64,000 nt of DNA from positions 32,510,515 to 32,574,514 of the forward strand of contig OU015528.1 of the NCBI GenBank assembly GCA_907165065.1, given 5' to 3'. The notes below the pieces were generated by a model. The model had not been told where the DNA came from. It searched no databases and was given only the letters and a program-made list of their open reading frames with translations. The stretch comes from Caprimulgus europaeus. Taxonomy: Eukaryota > Chordata > Aves > Caprimulgiformes > Caprimulgidae. The position numbers and the translations under genes are program-made. Below are positions 1 through 12,774 of this stretch, one piece after another (positions within the stretch are counted from its first letter, which is position 1; the number at the start of each line of letters is the position of its first letter).

Positions 1-407
1 GAAGAAAGGCTGAGAGAGTTGGGCTTGTCCAGCCTGGAGAACGCTCCAGGGAGACCTTATTGTGGCCTCTCAGTATTTAAAGGGTAGCTATGAATAAGAT
101 GGAGACAAACATCTTAGCAGGGTCTTTAGCGATAGGACAGGTGATAATGGTTTTCACTAAAAGAGGGTAGATTCTGACTAGATATAAGGAAGAGATTTTC
201 TATGATGAAGGTGGTGAAACACTGGAACAGGTTTCCCAGAGAGGTGGTAGATGCCCCATCCCTGGAACCATTCAAGGTCAGGTTGGATGGGGCTCTGAGC
301 AACCTGATCTGGTTGAAGATGTCCCTGCTTGCTGAAGGGGAGTTGGACTAGATGACCTTTAAAAGTCCCTTCCAACTCAAACCATTCTATGATTCTGTGA
401 TTCTATT
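1..407 (+). mobile_element. CR1 LINE 3' end, cut by window edge
   Basis: Plus-strand CR1: the conserved segment around GGAACAGGTTTCCCAGAGAG and the final TTCCAACTCAAACCATTCTAT lead into the CR1 terminal repeat ATTCTATGATTCTGTGATTCTATT. The start lies left of the window. Confidence 0.92.
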
Positions 408-1156
408 AATTTTCTCCAAACTTCAAATGCCCTTGGCTTTGCTCAAGCAGAATGGGAAATTTTTCTGAAAACGCCCCAACTTTTCATAGAGCAAAAAACC
501 CACTCCCATTTCCACAATGACATCAAAGTTACCCTAAAATGCCAGAAATAACCTGAAACCAAGAAGCGGCATAGCCACCCCGTTGCCATCCATGTTGCAG
601 CTCTCCTCCGTACAGGGGTGGAAGGCGAGATCAGAGGAACCACTCAGTAGTGGAGGTGATCCCTGGTACCCACCCAAGAAACTCCAAATTGATGACTGGC
701 TTAGGCTGCCCTTCCCCAGCCGCCACCACTGCAGTTGTCCGCCAGCTTGGGATTCACATCTGCAAGCCCTTGCGGGCCAGTGTCGTATGTGAAACACTCT
801 TTCCCCTGCTACAGGTAGAAAAACAGTTTGCCTTTTCCACTGACATTGTGTGGTTTCTCATTCACAAAAAAAAAATTTCCTCACATCTAGGAGGCTCAAT
901 TGTAAATAGTCTTATCAAGTGACTAATTTACCACGCCTGTGGTTTATCTCTGTAAGCTTTCTTCATCACGTGGAAAGTGCAACTGGTTATTCCCTAATCG
1001 TTATAAAGGAACAGAGAAAACGTTTACACTAACATGACAAAATTTGTCTACAAGACGTCAGCGGGTTCTTCATTCGTTGTTAGGGACAGTGAGCTGGCCT
1101 GGCACAAACCACTTCTTTCATGTGTGGAGGGAGAAAACAGAAAATAATTGATGATG
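408..1156. other. Intergenic, no feature seen
   Basis: Short overlapping frames on both strands without protein similarity, plus AT-rich sequence. No repeat family recognised. Confidence 0.6.
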
Positions 1157-1161
1157 TTTTA

Positions 1162-2310
1162 TGTGGTGGGTTGACCCTGGCTAGAGGCCAGATGCCCACC
1201 AAAGCCCACTCTATCACTCCTCCTCCTCAACTGGGCTGGGGGAGAAAAATATAATGAAAAGTTTGTGGGTGGAGATAAGGACAGAGAGAGATCACTCACC
1301 AGTTACTGGCACAGGCAAAACAGACTCAGCTTGGGGGAAAAAACAAATTTACCTTATTACCAATCAAAATTAGAGGATAGTGAGAAGTAAAATGAAATCT
1401 TAAAACACCGCCCCCATCCCTCCCTTCTTCCCGGGCTTAATCTCCTTCCTGATTTTCCATCTCCTCCCCCCAGTGGCACAAGGGGGCAGGGGACGGGGGT
1501 TGAAGGTCAGTCCATCACACGTTGTTTCTGCAGCTTCTTCCTCCTCATGGGGAGGACTCCTTCCCCCACACCAGCGTGGGGTACCTCTCAGGGGAGACAG
1601 TCCTCCACGAAGTTCTCCAATGTGAGTCCTTCCCATGACTGACAGCTCTTCACGAACTGCTTTAGCATGGGTCCATTCCATGGTGTGCAGTCCTTCAGGA
1701 AGGGACTGCTCCAGCGCGGATCCCCCACGGGGTCACAAGTCCTGCCAGCAAACCTGCTCCGGCGTGGGCTCCTCTCTCCACGGGCTACAGGTCCTGACAG
1801 GAACCTGCTCCAGCGCGGGCTTCCCGCGGGGTCACAGCCCCCTTCGGGCATCCACCTGCTCCGGCATGGGGTCCTCCACAGGCTACAGGTGGTCATCTGC
1901 TCCACCATGGACCTCCATGGGCTGCAGGGGGACAGCCTGCCTCACCATGGTCTTCACCACAGGCTGCAGGGGAATCTCTGCTCCGGCACCTGAAGCACCT
2001 CCTCCCCCTCCTTCTTCACTGACCTTGGTGTCTGCAGAGTTGTTTTCTCTCACATCTTCTCACTCCTCTCTCCAGCTGCAAAGCTGCAGCTTTTATTCCC
2101 CTCTTCCTTTTTTTTTTTTCTTAATTATGTTATCACAGAGGCGTTACTGATGGGCTCGGCCTTGGCCAGTGGCGGGTCTGTCTTGTAGCCGGCTGGCATT
2201 GGCTGTGTCGGGTTGGACATGGGGGAAACTTCTGGCAGCTTCTCTCACAGAAGCCACCCCATGTCCCACCCCCCACTGCTACCGAAACCTTGCCACGCAA
2301 TCCCAATACA
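1162..2310 (+). mobile_element. Solo LTR of an endogenous retrovirus with perfect target duplication
   Basis: Starts TGTGGTGGGTTGACC and ends CCCAATACA (TG...CA), 1149 bp, flanked on both sides by TTTTA (1157-1161 and 2311-2315). Its middle (about 1560-1990) is a GC-rich array of degenerate units such as CTGCTCCAGCGCGGGCTTCC and ACAGGCTACAGGTGGTCATC. From memory this is a common avian LTR type. No internal retroviral sequence remains. Open frames of up to 171 codons inside it are by-products of the repeat. Confidence 0.85.
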
Positions 2311-2315
2311 TTTTA

Positions 2316-4409
2316 TTAAAGATGGATGTGGGCTATTGAGCTTCACCTGCAATGGTAAAAATGCTGTGATGTATTTTGCTTTTAACTACTGCTCACTGAA
2401 GATTTAGGAGAAACAAGCAAACAAAACACCCGTTCTGCATCTTTGCTTCTTCAAGGAAGTTATTTCCTTTCCCTCGGCTCAGTCAAAAACATGGTTGCAC
2501 CATGAGTACCAAAATGACTTAAACAAGTAGCACTGGTAGAAAGTGGAAGGAAAAGCATCAATCGGTTAACGTTAACAAATAATGCAAGCTAATAACCCAA
2601 AACTCTGATGTTATGTCATGCATGTAAAGGTCTTTTTGAGGCTTTAAAGAGAAGAAAAATATGGTAATTGACTAAAAGCTGTTTGAAAAGTAAAATCAAA
2701 CCTGCATGCACCTCAAAGGGAAATAAAATTTTGTGTACTCAGATGACACTGGCTCACTGGTGCTCACCAGTTAACTAATTAAGTTGCAGATAAAATGTTT
2801 GAAGCATTCAGCTTGTTCAGCTGGGGTTTTGGTAGATCAGGAGACATGACAAACCACCCGCCTCCACAACTGGCTGCACAAGTTTGGCTGGTGATGGGAT
2901 CTGAGGCTGAAGCAGGCAGGTAGTACATCTGCTGACCCTGAGGCCAGGTAACATCCTAGGGAATTTCCCTTTTCTTTTTCTCAGGCCCTCATGGCCAGCA
3001 ATGTTGGGGAGAGAGTTGGAAGGGGGGCCATGTTTCCTGCTGCTGAAGAAGCACCGAACGCACCCCAAGGGATCTTCTGGAATCTTTGGTCTAAGAGAAA
3101 AATTGCAGTTTCCACTGTGTTATCTGTGACAATATTATTGATGGCATCAGTGAAGCTCCTTAAACAGACTCCTGCAGGGCTTCTTCAATAGCAGAGTCTC
3201 CTTTGAAGATTTCAAACTCTACTTGGACATAAAACAGCACAGCTTTTGATACCACCATTTAAGCACCATGGGGTACTGTAACTGAGTATGTGCTTTAAAG
3301 AAGCAGTCCAACTTACATGATCTTCCTCCAAACTTATCAGCAGCTGTTGTTTGTGGTTCAGAGAGGATGAACTGCCATTGATGAACTAATTTCTGCGACA
3401 ATTAAAAGAGCACAAAGTGAATACATGTATTTCCAGAATCAGAATGGACTGTGGAAATGGCGAGAATCTCCCCAGAAGGTCCCTCAAAGCTATCTAATGG
3501 AAAATAATTTTATCCTTTCCATAAGAAATAGCATGCTGTTGAAAATTGCAGGATCTGCCCCTACCACTATCACAATTATGGGCTATTCTGGATGCCATTT
3601 TTACACCAGTAATGAAATTAACATTTATATACAACCTTATTCATAACCTCTAATAGAATTTTATTATTTTCTCTGCAACTCCAGCTGCTGGAAGCTCTCC
3701 TCCCTGCTGTCTTTAAAAATACTTTTTTATATGCAAAATACAGCAACACATTGAGGCTAAGGCTGACAGTCGAGCACCCCAGGCTTCTCTACTCACCCAT
3801 CGTCACTCTTCTTCCATACTCCCATCCCAGCTTCCTCTGGTTCCCTCTCCATTTACATGCCCTCTCTCACTAAAACATGATAAATTTAGATTTTCTCAGG
3901 TTTTTATTTCTCTGAATTCAAAAATCAGGGCATAGTAATCAGGTAGCTGTTATTATTTAAATATTTTAGCATGGAAAGTTCTGCTGCTGCTTTGCCAGGT
4001 TGCTGAGCCAGAACGCTGGTTTCCCCCACCAGGAGGTGATACATCTCTTAAAAGGGCATCTTGACCTGGATCAAGGAGGGGATGCAGTCTGGGACCAGGC
4101 AGAGTCAATGTCTGAGGGGCAGGGAGATATACATGACCCTTTTAGGGACTACACAAAGAAAACCTCCCTGGCTGTGCCCATGCCACAAGGAGAGGAGCAG
4201 GAGAAAGAGCAGGAAGGGGCTGGTCTCCAGCCCTGGGCCTTGGACCCCTGTGGCCACTAGCCCCATTCTTAGCACTTCCAGAGCACTTTCCTTGGTTTCT
4301 AACCTGCCTTCACAAGGATGGCAACCTTGGCTTGCAAGGTTCCCAAGGACAGATCCCGTGTCTGCACATCTCTTTTCATTTCAGATGAAAACAAAAAGTC
4401 TCATCATCA
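2316..4409. other. Intergenic, no gene recognised
   Basis: Mixed-composition sequence; open frames near 2991-3191, 3425-3646 and 4000-4438 lack recognisable similarity. Confidence 0.6.
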
Positions 4410-4414
4410 CTGAT

Positions 4415-4984
4415 TGTGCTGGTTTTAGCTGGAATTGAGTTAATTTTATTCATAGTGGCTAGTATGGGGCTATGTTTTTGATTTGTGCTGAAAACAGTGT
4501 TGATAATGCAGAGATGTTCTAGTGCTTGCACAGCCTCAAGGCCTTTTCTGTTTCTCCTACCACCCAACAAGTGCAGAGGCTGGGGGTGCACAAGAAGCTG
4601 GGAGGGGACACAGCTGGGACAGATGACCCCAGCTGACCAAAGGGATAGTCCATACCATATGGCATCATGCTCGGCATATAAAGCTGGGAAAGAAGGAAGG
4701 GGAGGACATTCAGAGTGATGACATTGTCTTCCCAAGTAACTGTTGCATGTGATGGAGCCCTGCTTTCCTGGAGATGACTGAACACCTGCCTGCCAATGGG
4801 AAGTAGTGGAGGAATTCCTTGTTCTGCTTTGCTTGTGCACAGGGCTTTTGCTTTACCTATTAAACTGACTTTATCTCAACCCATGAGTTTTTTCACTTTT
4901 ACCCTCCTGATTCTCTCCCTCATCCCACCTGGTGAGTGAGCAGTTACGTGGTGCTTAGTTGCCAGCTAGGGTTATACCACAACA
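4415..4984 (+). mobile_element. Solo LTR (same family as 60025-60604)
   Basis: 570 bp beginning TGTGCTGGTTTTAGCTGG and ending TTATACCACAACA. Flanks CTGAT (4410-4414) and CTGGT (4985-4989) look like a 5-bp target duplication with one later change. It contains an LTR TATA box (CATATAAAG near 4676) and a downstream ATTAAA (4859). It shares long stretches with the second copy, such as GGAGGCTGGGGGTGCACAAG. Confidence 0.85.
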
Positions 4985-4989
4985 CTGGT

Positions 4990-6354
4990 CAGGGGCCTGC
5001 AATCTTCTTCAGAAATAACCTACCAAAAGAGAAATGACTGCAACTTCTCATCTGTCAATTCTATCTCAAAATTCATTCACTCCTTTCCCCTTGTAGGACT
5101 TTACTTTCACCTGCAGCTTGTCATAAATATTTTGTGGCTAGACAGTTGTTTGTGGTTTTCCTTTCTACTATGGAAAAAAAGCCTTTGGTCCATCAACTGC
5201 CCTTTTCACAGAGTCACTGATCACTGACAGTCACCGCAGGACTATATTAGTTTCATCTAGACACAGAGGTGAGTTTACCAGGACAAACGAGGGGGCTGCC
5301 ATGTGTGACATGCATGGTTTGGTGACAGGAGACCACCTCTGCAGCTGCATGGTCCCACTGCTCAGACTGTGTCTGCATCCAGCCCTGTAACACTCTACTC
5401 TGTCCAGAAATGATGCACTGGCCCTTCAGTGTCAGCGTTCTATGGCTCTTATCCAAAGTTTTCAAGATCCAACTGCATAAAGTCATGGGCAACCCGGTCC
5501 AACCTCCTGGTGGACCCTGCTTTGAGCAGGAGGTCAGATCAGAGGCCTCCAGAGGCTTCTGCCAGCCTCATTTATCCTGTGGCCTGCTTTATGATTATTG
5601 TTGCCTTTCAGAGCTGCAACCCCATCCACCCCATGGTTCTAGCAGTACCTGTGCTCAGTAGCTACAGGGGACTATTTCGGGAAGCATGTTATTAATCACT
5701 AGATCAAAAATGCATGTGTCTCACCTTTTGCCACGCATCTTTGCAGTGAGGAAGCTGCAATTGCAGTGTCTAGAAGTTGGTGTATGTTGTGGGCATGAAG
5801 AAACAGTGACTGAATGGCCAAATCCAACACAAGTTACATTATTGTCCAAATCACATTCTTATTCCCATGTTTTAGGAAAAATTCTCTTCCTTCTAACGCT
5901 GTCTGAGGGAAATTATCCCAGCATTTGCTAGAGACTATATTATAATGTCACCCCAGGTCTCCAGTCGAGATCAGGAATTTGCTGTACGTGGTTCTGGTTA
6001 CAGCAGGGATAGTCTCTGCTCCAATCATTTTGCACTTCAGAGAAAAAAGCACTTGAGGGAAAAGAGAGAAAATCTGTATGTGGCCTTGTCTGTGATGGAA
6101 ATTGTTGTCTTTGCTGACTTTTGCTGTCTTATTTACATAATGTCAAAACTGCATGTGCAGCTGCCACTTTCCACTAGATCAGTGTTTTTCAAGAAGCTGT
6201 GAGCTAGTGACAATTTTAATACACAGCCACATATTTTTAATTCTTCCTTTTGTGGTAACAGTTGCAAAAGATCCTTTTTCCCATGTAATAAGAATCAGTA
6301 CTCCAAAACCAGTCGAAAGAGTCAGTACTTCACTTACTTGGTGAAGCAAGGAGG
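4990..6354. other. Intergenic with one CR1 remnant
   Basis: Apart from the CR1 fragment at 5473-5590 no feature is recognised; short unassigned frames only. Confidence 0.55.
5473..5590 (+). mobile_element. Degraded CR1 3' fragment
   Basis: The stretch from TCATGGGCAACCCGGTCCAA through TTTGAGCAGGAGGTCAGATC and CCTCCAGAGGCTTCTGCCAG resembles the CR1 3' region in plus orientation with many substitutions. Confidence 0.65.
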
Positions 6355-8556
6355 GGGGTTAGCAAAACCACTAACATGGAATTCCAGAGGGCAAACTTTG
6401 GCCTGTTCAGGATGCTGGTTGAGAGACTCCCTTGGGAGACAGTCCTGAAGGGCAGAGTGGTCCAGGAAGGCTGGACATTCTTCAAGAGGAAATCTTAAAG
6501 GCACAGGAGCAGGCTGTCCCCATGTGCCACAAGATGAACCAACAGGGAAGACAAGCCAGCCTGGCTGAACAGGGAGATCTTGCTGGGACTCAGGGAAAAA
6601 AGGAGAGTTTACCGTCTCTGGAAGAAGGGGCAGGCAACTCAAGAAGGGTACAGGGATCTTTTTAGGTCATGCAGAGAGAAAATTAGAAAGGCAGAAGCTC
6701 AGCTAGAACTCAATCTGGCTATTGTCATAGGACATAACAAAAATGTTTTTACAAATACATTAACAACAGAAAGTGAGGCAAAGAGAATCTCCATCCTGTA
6801 TTGGATTTGGGGGAGGATGGAGATTGGATTTGGATTGCCATCAAGGATGAGGAAAAAGCTGAGGCACTTAGTGCCTTCTTTGCCTCAGTCTTCAATAGCC
6901 AGACCAGTTATCTACAGGGTATGCAGCCCACTGAGCTGGAAGACAGGGACAGAGAGCAGAATAAACCCCTCATAATCCAAGAGGAAGTAGTTAAAGACCC
7001 ACTGAGCTACCTGGACACTCACAAGTCTATGGGGACAGATGGGATCCATCTGAGAGTACAAAGGGAACTGGCAGAAGAGCTTTCCAGGTCACTGTCCATC
7101 ATATATCAGCAGTCCTGGTTAACAGGGGAGGTCCCAGATGACTGGAGGCTTACCAATGTGACACCCATCTACAAGAAGGGCCCAAAGGAGGATCCAGGGA
7201 AATGCAGGCCTATCAGCCTGATCTTGGTATCATGGAAGATCATAGAGCAGTTCATCTTGAGTGTGCTTACATGGCATATGCAGGACAACCAGGAGATCAG
7301 GCCCAGCCAGTATGAGTACATGAAGGGCAGGTTCTTTTTGACCAACCTGATGTTCTTCTATGTCCAGGTGACCCATCTAGTGGATGAGGGTAAGGCTGTG
7401 GATATTATCTACCTGGACTTTAGTAAAGCCTTTGACACTGTCTCCCACAGCACACTCCTAGAGAAGCTGGCAGCTCAAGGCTTAGACAGGTATACTCTTC
7501 ACTGGGTAAAAAACTGGCTGCATGGCCATTCCCAGAGAGTTGTGGTGAATTGAGTTAAATCCAGTTGGTGGCCAGTCACCAGTGGTGTTCCCCAGGGCTC
7601 AGTTTTGGGGCCAGTTTTGTTTAATATCTTTATCAATGATCTGGACAAGGGGATTGGGTGCACCCTCAGTAAGCAAGTTTGCAAACGACACCAAACTGGG
7701 TGGGAGAATTGATCTGCTCAAGTCTAGGAAGGCTCTGCAGAGGGATCTAGGCAGGCTGGATTGATGGGCCAAGGTTGATTGCATGAGGTTTAACAATGTG
7801 AAGTGCTGGGTCCTGCACTTTGATTACAACAACCCCATGCAACGCTACAGGCTTGGGGAGGAGTGGCTGGAAAGCTGCCCAGCAGAAAAGGACCTGGGGG
7901 TGTTGGTCGACAGCCAGCTGAACATGAGCCAGCAGTGTGCCCAGGTGGCCAAGAAGGCAAATGGCATCCTGGCCTGTATCAGAAACAGTGTGGCCAGCAG
8001 GAGTAGGGAAGTGATTGTGCCCCTGTACTCAGCACTGGTGAGGCTGCATCTTGAGTGCTGTGTTCAGTTTTGGGCCCCTCACTACAAGAAGGACATTGAG
8101 GTTCTGGAGCGGGTCCAAAGAAGGGCAACAAAGCTGGTGAAGGGTCTGGAGAATGAGTATTATGAGGGAACCAGTATTGTTTAGTCTATAGAAAAGGAGC
8201 CTGAGGGATGACCTTATTGCCCTCTACAACTACCTGAAAGGAGATTGTGGTGAGGTGGATGTCAGTCTCTTCGCCCAAGGAACAAGTGATAGGATAAGAG
8301 GAAATGGCCTCAAGTTGCTCCAAGGGAAGTTTAGATTGGATATTAGGAAAAAATTTTTTTAGTGAAAGGGTAGTCAAGCTTTGGAACGGGCTGCCCAGGG
8401 AACTGGTGGAGTCACCATCCCTGGAGGTATTTAAAAGACAAGTAGATGTGGGCAACATATAGTAGACACTTAGGGACATGGTGGTGTTGGGTTGATGGTT
8501 GGATTTTATGATCATAGATGTCTTTTTCAACCTTAATGATTCTGTGATTCTGTGAT
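6355..8556 (+). mobile_element. Long 5'-truncated CR1 LINE
   Basis: About 2.2 kb of a CR1 element ending at its 3' repeat (TGATTCTGTGATTCTGTGAT). It carries most of ORF2's reverse transcriptase and C-terminal domain in broken frames (described separately), so it is not mobile. It is a 5'-truncated insertion, as most CR1 copies are. Confidence 0.9.
6801..8184 (+). pseudogene. CR1 ORF2 reverse transcriptase pseudogene
   Basis: Remains of the CR1 non-LTR retrotransposon polymerase. The first frame (6801-7553) has the fingers region (VTPIYKKGPKEDPGKCRPIS) and palm motif A (YLDFSKAFDTVSH) and then meets a TGA stop. The palm continues in other frames (7582-7764), where motif C reads FANDTKLGG instead of the usual FADDTKLGG, so a catalytic aspartate is lost. 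An extra base before it shifts the frame. The C-terminal part (7783-8184) has the conserved [20 protein letters not shown] and [11 protein letters not shown]. The endonuclease domain is largely missing. It is non-functional. Confidence 0.88.
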
Positions 8557-9732
8557 ACAAAGACCAAAAGATTGTGATAAGACAAGCCACGCTAAGCAAT
8601 AGTGACAACAATTAACACTACGCATGTATTAATTTCCTCATGAAGGTTTCTGTAAGCAAAGTAAAGATAAATTAACTTAGGCAAAAAATTGATAGACAGT
8701 TTTTCCATTTGCCAAAGGAGAACAGAACCTTAATGAAGCAATTGGCCTACGGTCACATAGAAAGTCTGTGGTAAAACCAGGGACTGAATTAATATCTAAA
8801 CTGTAACCCCAGTCTTTGGTTATATGCCCACCTTTCTTCCTCCACATTTTTAATTTCAGTTCTAAGTTTGTGGCAATTGAACTTAAAAAAACCCTTGCTA
8901 ATCCAACTGCATATCTATCTCAGTTTTCCATCCAAGGAAACTACTTATGAAACATGCTCTAACACTTTCTCCACCAAGTGAAGAGTCAGAAGTAAACTGG
9001 GACTAACATGAGTCTTGTTTTCAAAGACTGACACCTAGAGTTTTATCTGAGAAATTAAAAGGGTTTCCTTTACTCATCCAGTTTTAAAAGGCAGCAAGCT
9101 TTTGTCCATATTATTACTTTAAATCATCAATTAAATGTATTTAGCAGTAATAATTTTGCTGGTTTTGTGAAGATGCAACACAGTATTTGTTGATAAATGA
9201 TTTGTATATAGCATCTGTCATTTATTCCAAGACTTTTTTTTTGAATAATGAACTGTATTTTGCAGGTGCCATATTTTGTCTTCATGCAAGACTGTTTAAT
9301 TACTTTGGAAACATGATTTGCATTACTGCATGAAGGCATGCACCATGTCCAGAGACTGATCCCCAGGAAGCCAGACTTGCCCTTCCTCACTCCTCCACCA
9401 TGGGGCACCGCATCAGTCATCAGGTAAGAAGGTGCTGCTTGTAGGTTGATACGTAATTAGACAAATTACTTAAATCCAGCTGGAAGATGAACTGTCTGAT
9501 CCACTTAGGCCCATTTCAAAGTTCATTTCTCTCTTTGTGTGTCACTTGTGTACTTCTGCGTTCCTTTGAAAAACAGGAGGTAGTGCTTGTTTTGTGAAAT
9601 TATTTTTAGCCATGGAGCTTATGCACACCTTCACATCTTACCACAGCTGATAAAACAAATAATCCACATGCAATAACTGTAGACCACTTCTGGAATTTTT
9701 TCTTTCTCAACTCTGAACATCCACGAGGAGAG

Positions 9733-9772
<40 letters not shown>

Positions 9773-12126
9773 ACCGGAAAATCCCATTGGCTGGATGTGG
9801 TAGCTTGGCAAAAATTCCACAAAAAAAATCTTCAGCAACCTGAATCATCTAAAAACATTGTTTGTTGATCCTCTGAATTAAACATGAAAGGTCTTCTGTT
9901 TGCAGGTGTCACTGTCTCCCTTCTATGCCTGAGAAGCAGCAACCCCTCCTGCTCCCTCAGCCATGGAGGCCCCTGTGCTGAGCCCCCAGATCCTGGCTAC
10001 TGTTCCCTGACAGCAACGAGGACTGGATCATGGCATCCAGTGAAGGTTGGTGAGGCCATGCCCACAGCCAGTTTTCTCATTTATACACCACAGTTGGGAA
10101 AGAAAACCATTAAAACAGAAAGCAAACCTAAATCTCACAAACAAATGGATGAGCTGAGTGAACAAATCCATGAAAATGGACACCACGTTAAATGAAAATT
10201 GAAATACAATGTTAAATGTACGACCTTTGTCACTGTCCCTCTAATTAACCATTTTGGTTTTAATTAAAAAAAAAAAATTGCAAATAAAAATGTGTTCTTG
10301 TATTATTTAGACATTTGCCCTGACCCTGCAAGCTGATGTTGAATATTGACTTCACAGGATGGTGGGACTTAGACACATTTGTTCATCTGCAGAACAAACA
10401 TTCAAAATGACAGAGTTAGGTTCTTAGGGGTGAGCTAGTGAACATACCCTCAGCCAGTTGTAACGCCCTTTCCTCAGGTCCCCCCACCACCCAGCTCACC
10501 CTGGAATAAGCATCACTCCCTGGGAAACCTTTAGGCTCTTTCTCCAGCTGGGTGTGGCAGGATGGGTCCTGACTCACAGGATCCGTTGTCTGCCCTGGTC
10601 TGTCTCTGTAGCCTCATGTTAATTAAAGTACTGGGCTGGCTTTCCATGCTACTTCTCCTTGAATGTACTCTTTTGGCGATAAATTGGCAATTACTAGCTT
10701 TTATAGGACAGTTTGCAACTGAATTTATCTTACAAAATACTCTCACTCTTCTCTTTTACTCTTGCCATGGTCACTTGGGCAGTCTATTCACAGGCTCTGT
10801 CCTTTCATGTCAAAGCTGAGGAAGCTGGAGATTGAAGACGATGTGAAAATGATACAGGTCAAAAAAATATGAACTCTACATAGGGAAGCTTTCAGTCACC
10901 ATCTGACTAGTTATGAGAGAGATAACATTGGTTTATTTATGTATCATAATTCCTTTTTTTTTTGCACAACTGATTTCCCATCTTCACAAAAGTAACAAGA
11001 AATGGAATTTACCTGAGAATTGTCCACAGCAGAGACTGATGGATTTTTTTTCCTCCTTTTAGAGTTCTTTGGGTCAGCCCTTCTTTTTACCAAACCTGTG
11101 GGATATACAGGATCAGGTGAAATCACTGTAATGGAGGAAAATGCTCAGCAAACAGAAACTACTATGTGTGAACATTTCTTTACATAACTGTTAGACTAAA
11201 ACATCTGCAGTGTTTATTTGAATGTGCTAACAGGCATGTGCAGTCAGCTCCTCCTGTGCTTTCATTGAAGATAAGCCTTTGCATCTATCTGAGATTGTTT
11301 CTTATATATAAGTACAGGCTAGCATGTAGTTCTGATCCCAACAGAAGCAGGTCACAAGCTGGATTCACTCATAGCTTCATGCTTTGTCTCCTCCAGGATG
11401 CTGGGCAATGATTTGCAAGTTTGAAGACTGGACAATGCTCTTCTCTATCCTCAAACCTCACCAGACACTAACCACTAAGCAGCTGTGATGGTCCTTTCAT
11501 GCATCCAGGAGTGGGAATAGCCAGGCTGCCTCCTGCTGCTCTAGCTACCACCTGTGTGGGGACCCCAGAGAGTTTCTGAGTGGTCCCTGGAGGAATAAAA
11601 ATGAAGGTGTGCTGACCATAGCCTCCTCAGAGAGCACATGTAGTTGGGCCTTGGAATCAAAAGATCACTTGTCAGAGATCAACCGCCAGCCCTGGGCTGC
11701 AGAAGGCCACAACACAGAGGAGGAACTGGCTCAGGTTCTTCGGTGTCAGCACATCGATGTATTCAACGCCTCTGACATACTAGTTCTATGAGATCTGAAA
11801 TTTTGCAGAGTCTCACCCCTGTGGAAGTGCAAACATACAGACTGAGAATATTTTCACCACCTGGATAGTTGCTTCTGTTAAATCTTTAAGAATTTGAGAA
11901 AACTGGAACTCCGTCTTCATTCTGTGCTACATGGAAGATATTTTGGAAATGACTGTCATCATTTGAGTAACAACTTCCCATAAATCTCTCTAAACCATTT
12001 TGCAATCCTAGGCAAAGAAAATCCATTTATTGTGTTTTCTGCATTGTGTGATCTCATGTAGAGCATGTGACATCTGAAGGTCATGCATGAATCATAGACC
12101 AAAATTTTGACATTAATTGAAGTATG
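8557..12126. other. Intergenic, between CR1 and the IL26 3' end
   Basis: AT-rich with a 30-bp A run at 9741-9770; short frames at 9127-9420, 9884-10195 and 10562-10819 match nothing I recognise. I looked here for IFNG exons and saw none. Confidence 0.55.
9741..9770. repeat. Poly(A) run
   Basis: Thirty consecutive A residues. It could be the tail of a degraded retroposed sequence, but the upstream sequence is not recognised. Confidence 0.9.
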
Positions 12127-12132
12127 TTTATT
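12127..12132 (-). promoter_or_regulatory. IL26: Candidate IL26 polyadenylation signal
   Basis: AATAAA on the minus strand, the first exact copy I see below the stop codon at 12688. It would give a 3' UTR of about 0.55-0.6 kb. Position only; no transcript evidence. Confidence 0.35.
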
Positions 12133-12687
12133 AGCGATCAATTATTACCTTAAATTAATAATAATGATAAGGAGTTTATAATTAATTTTCTTATTTATAT
12201 GTAGAATGGTTTGTGTGTAGTTACATAGCTATAACAAAAAAAAAAAAAGTATAGCTTAGGGGAGGATTTTCAAACGTGGTCCTCTTTACTATGAATTGTA
12301 ATCACACGGGCACAAGGCATGGCTAGATCATGCCCACAGCACATGGGACATTGTGTCTGATCTGGACAGTAGCAGATTTCACGTTACGCTCATGCAACAT
12401 GCCTATGAGGCAGCTGGCAGGCAGGCAGGACGAGAGGTAGGTCACGCTGTAACTGTGCTGGAGGCTGCTCTCCCACTGCAGGACCAGAGTGGCTGCTAAG
12501 CCTGGCCATCCATGAAAGCTCTTGAAAATCCCTCTTTATGCCACTGTATTGCAGAGGCTCTCCTTCAGCGGTACAGCATTACTGCCACAGCCGTTGTACA
12601 TCCGGCTCTCGGTTGATTTTCAGGCCTTTTGGGTAAGGATCTGTTCTTAATACAGAAGAGGTGTGTTGTCTCTCACATCCTCATTCT

Positions 12688-12774
12688 TCACACGATGCTT
12701 TGTATGTAGGCCTGGATCCAGGGAAGGAGAATATCCAGCTCATGGATGGCCTTGTAGATTCCCTTCTCTCCAAG
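12688..12774 (-). CDS. IL26: IL26 coding exon 5 (helix F and stop)
   Basis: 87 nt encoding LGEKGIYKAIHELDILLPW and the C-terminus through QSIV and a TGA stop at 12688-12690. Acceptor CAG at 12775-12777. The G-I-Y-K-A-I-x-E-L-D-I motif is shared with IL-10 and other family members. The intron between exons 4 and 5 is only 86 bp. Confidence 0.93.
   Translation of the reverse strand, partial: LGEKGIYKAIHELDILLPWIQAYIQSIV

Noticed and set aside
1400..2150. Several open frames of 90-171 codons on both strands
   Set aside because: They fall inside the solo LTR, where GC-rich repeats keep frames open by chance.
1..12000. Possible IFNG exons left of IL26
   Set aside because: I looked on the minus strand for interferon-gamma landmarks (helix segments and the basic C-terminus) and saw none; a profile search would be needed to exclude a diverged exon.
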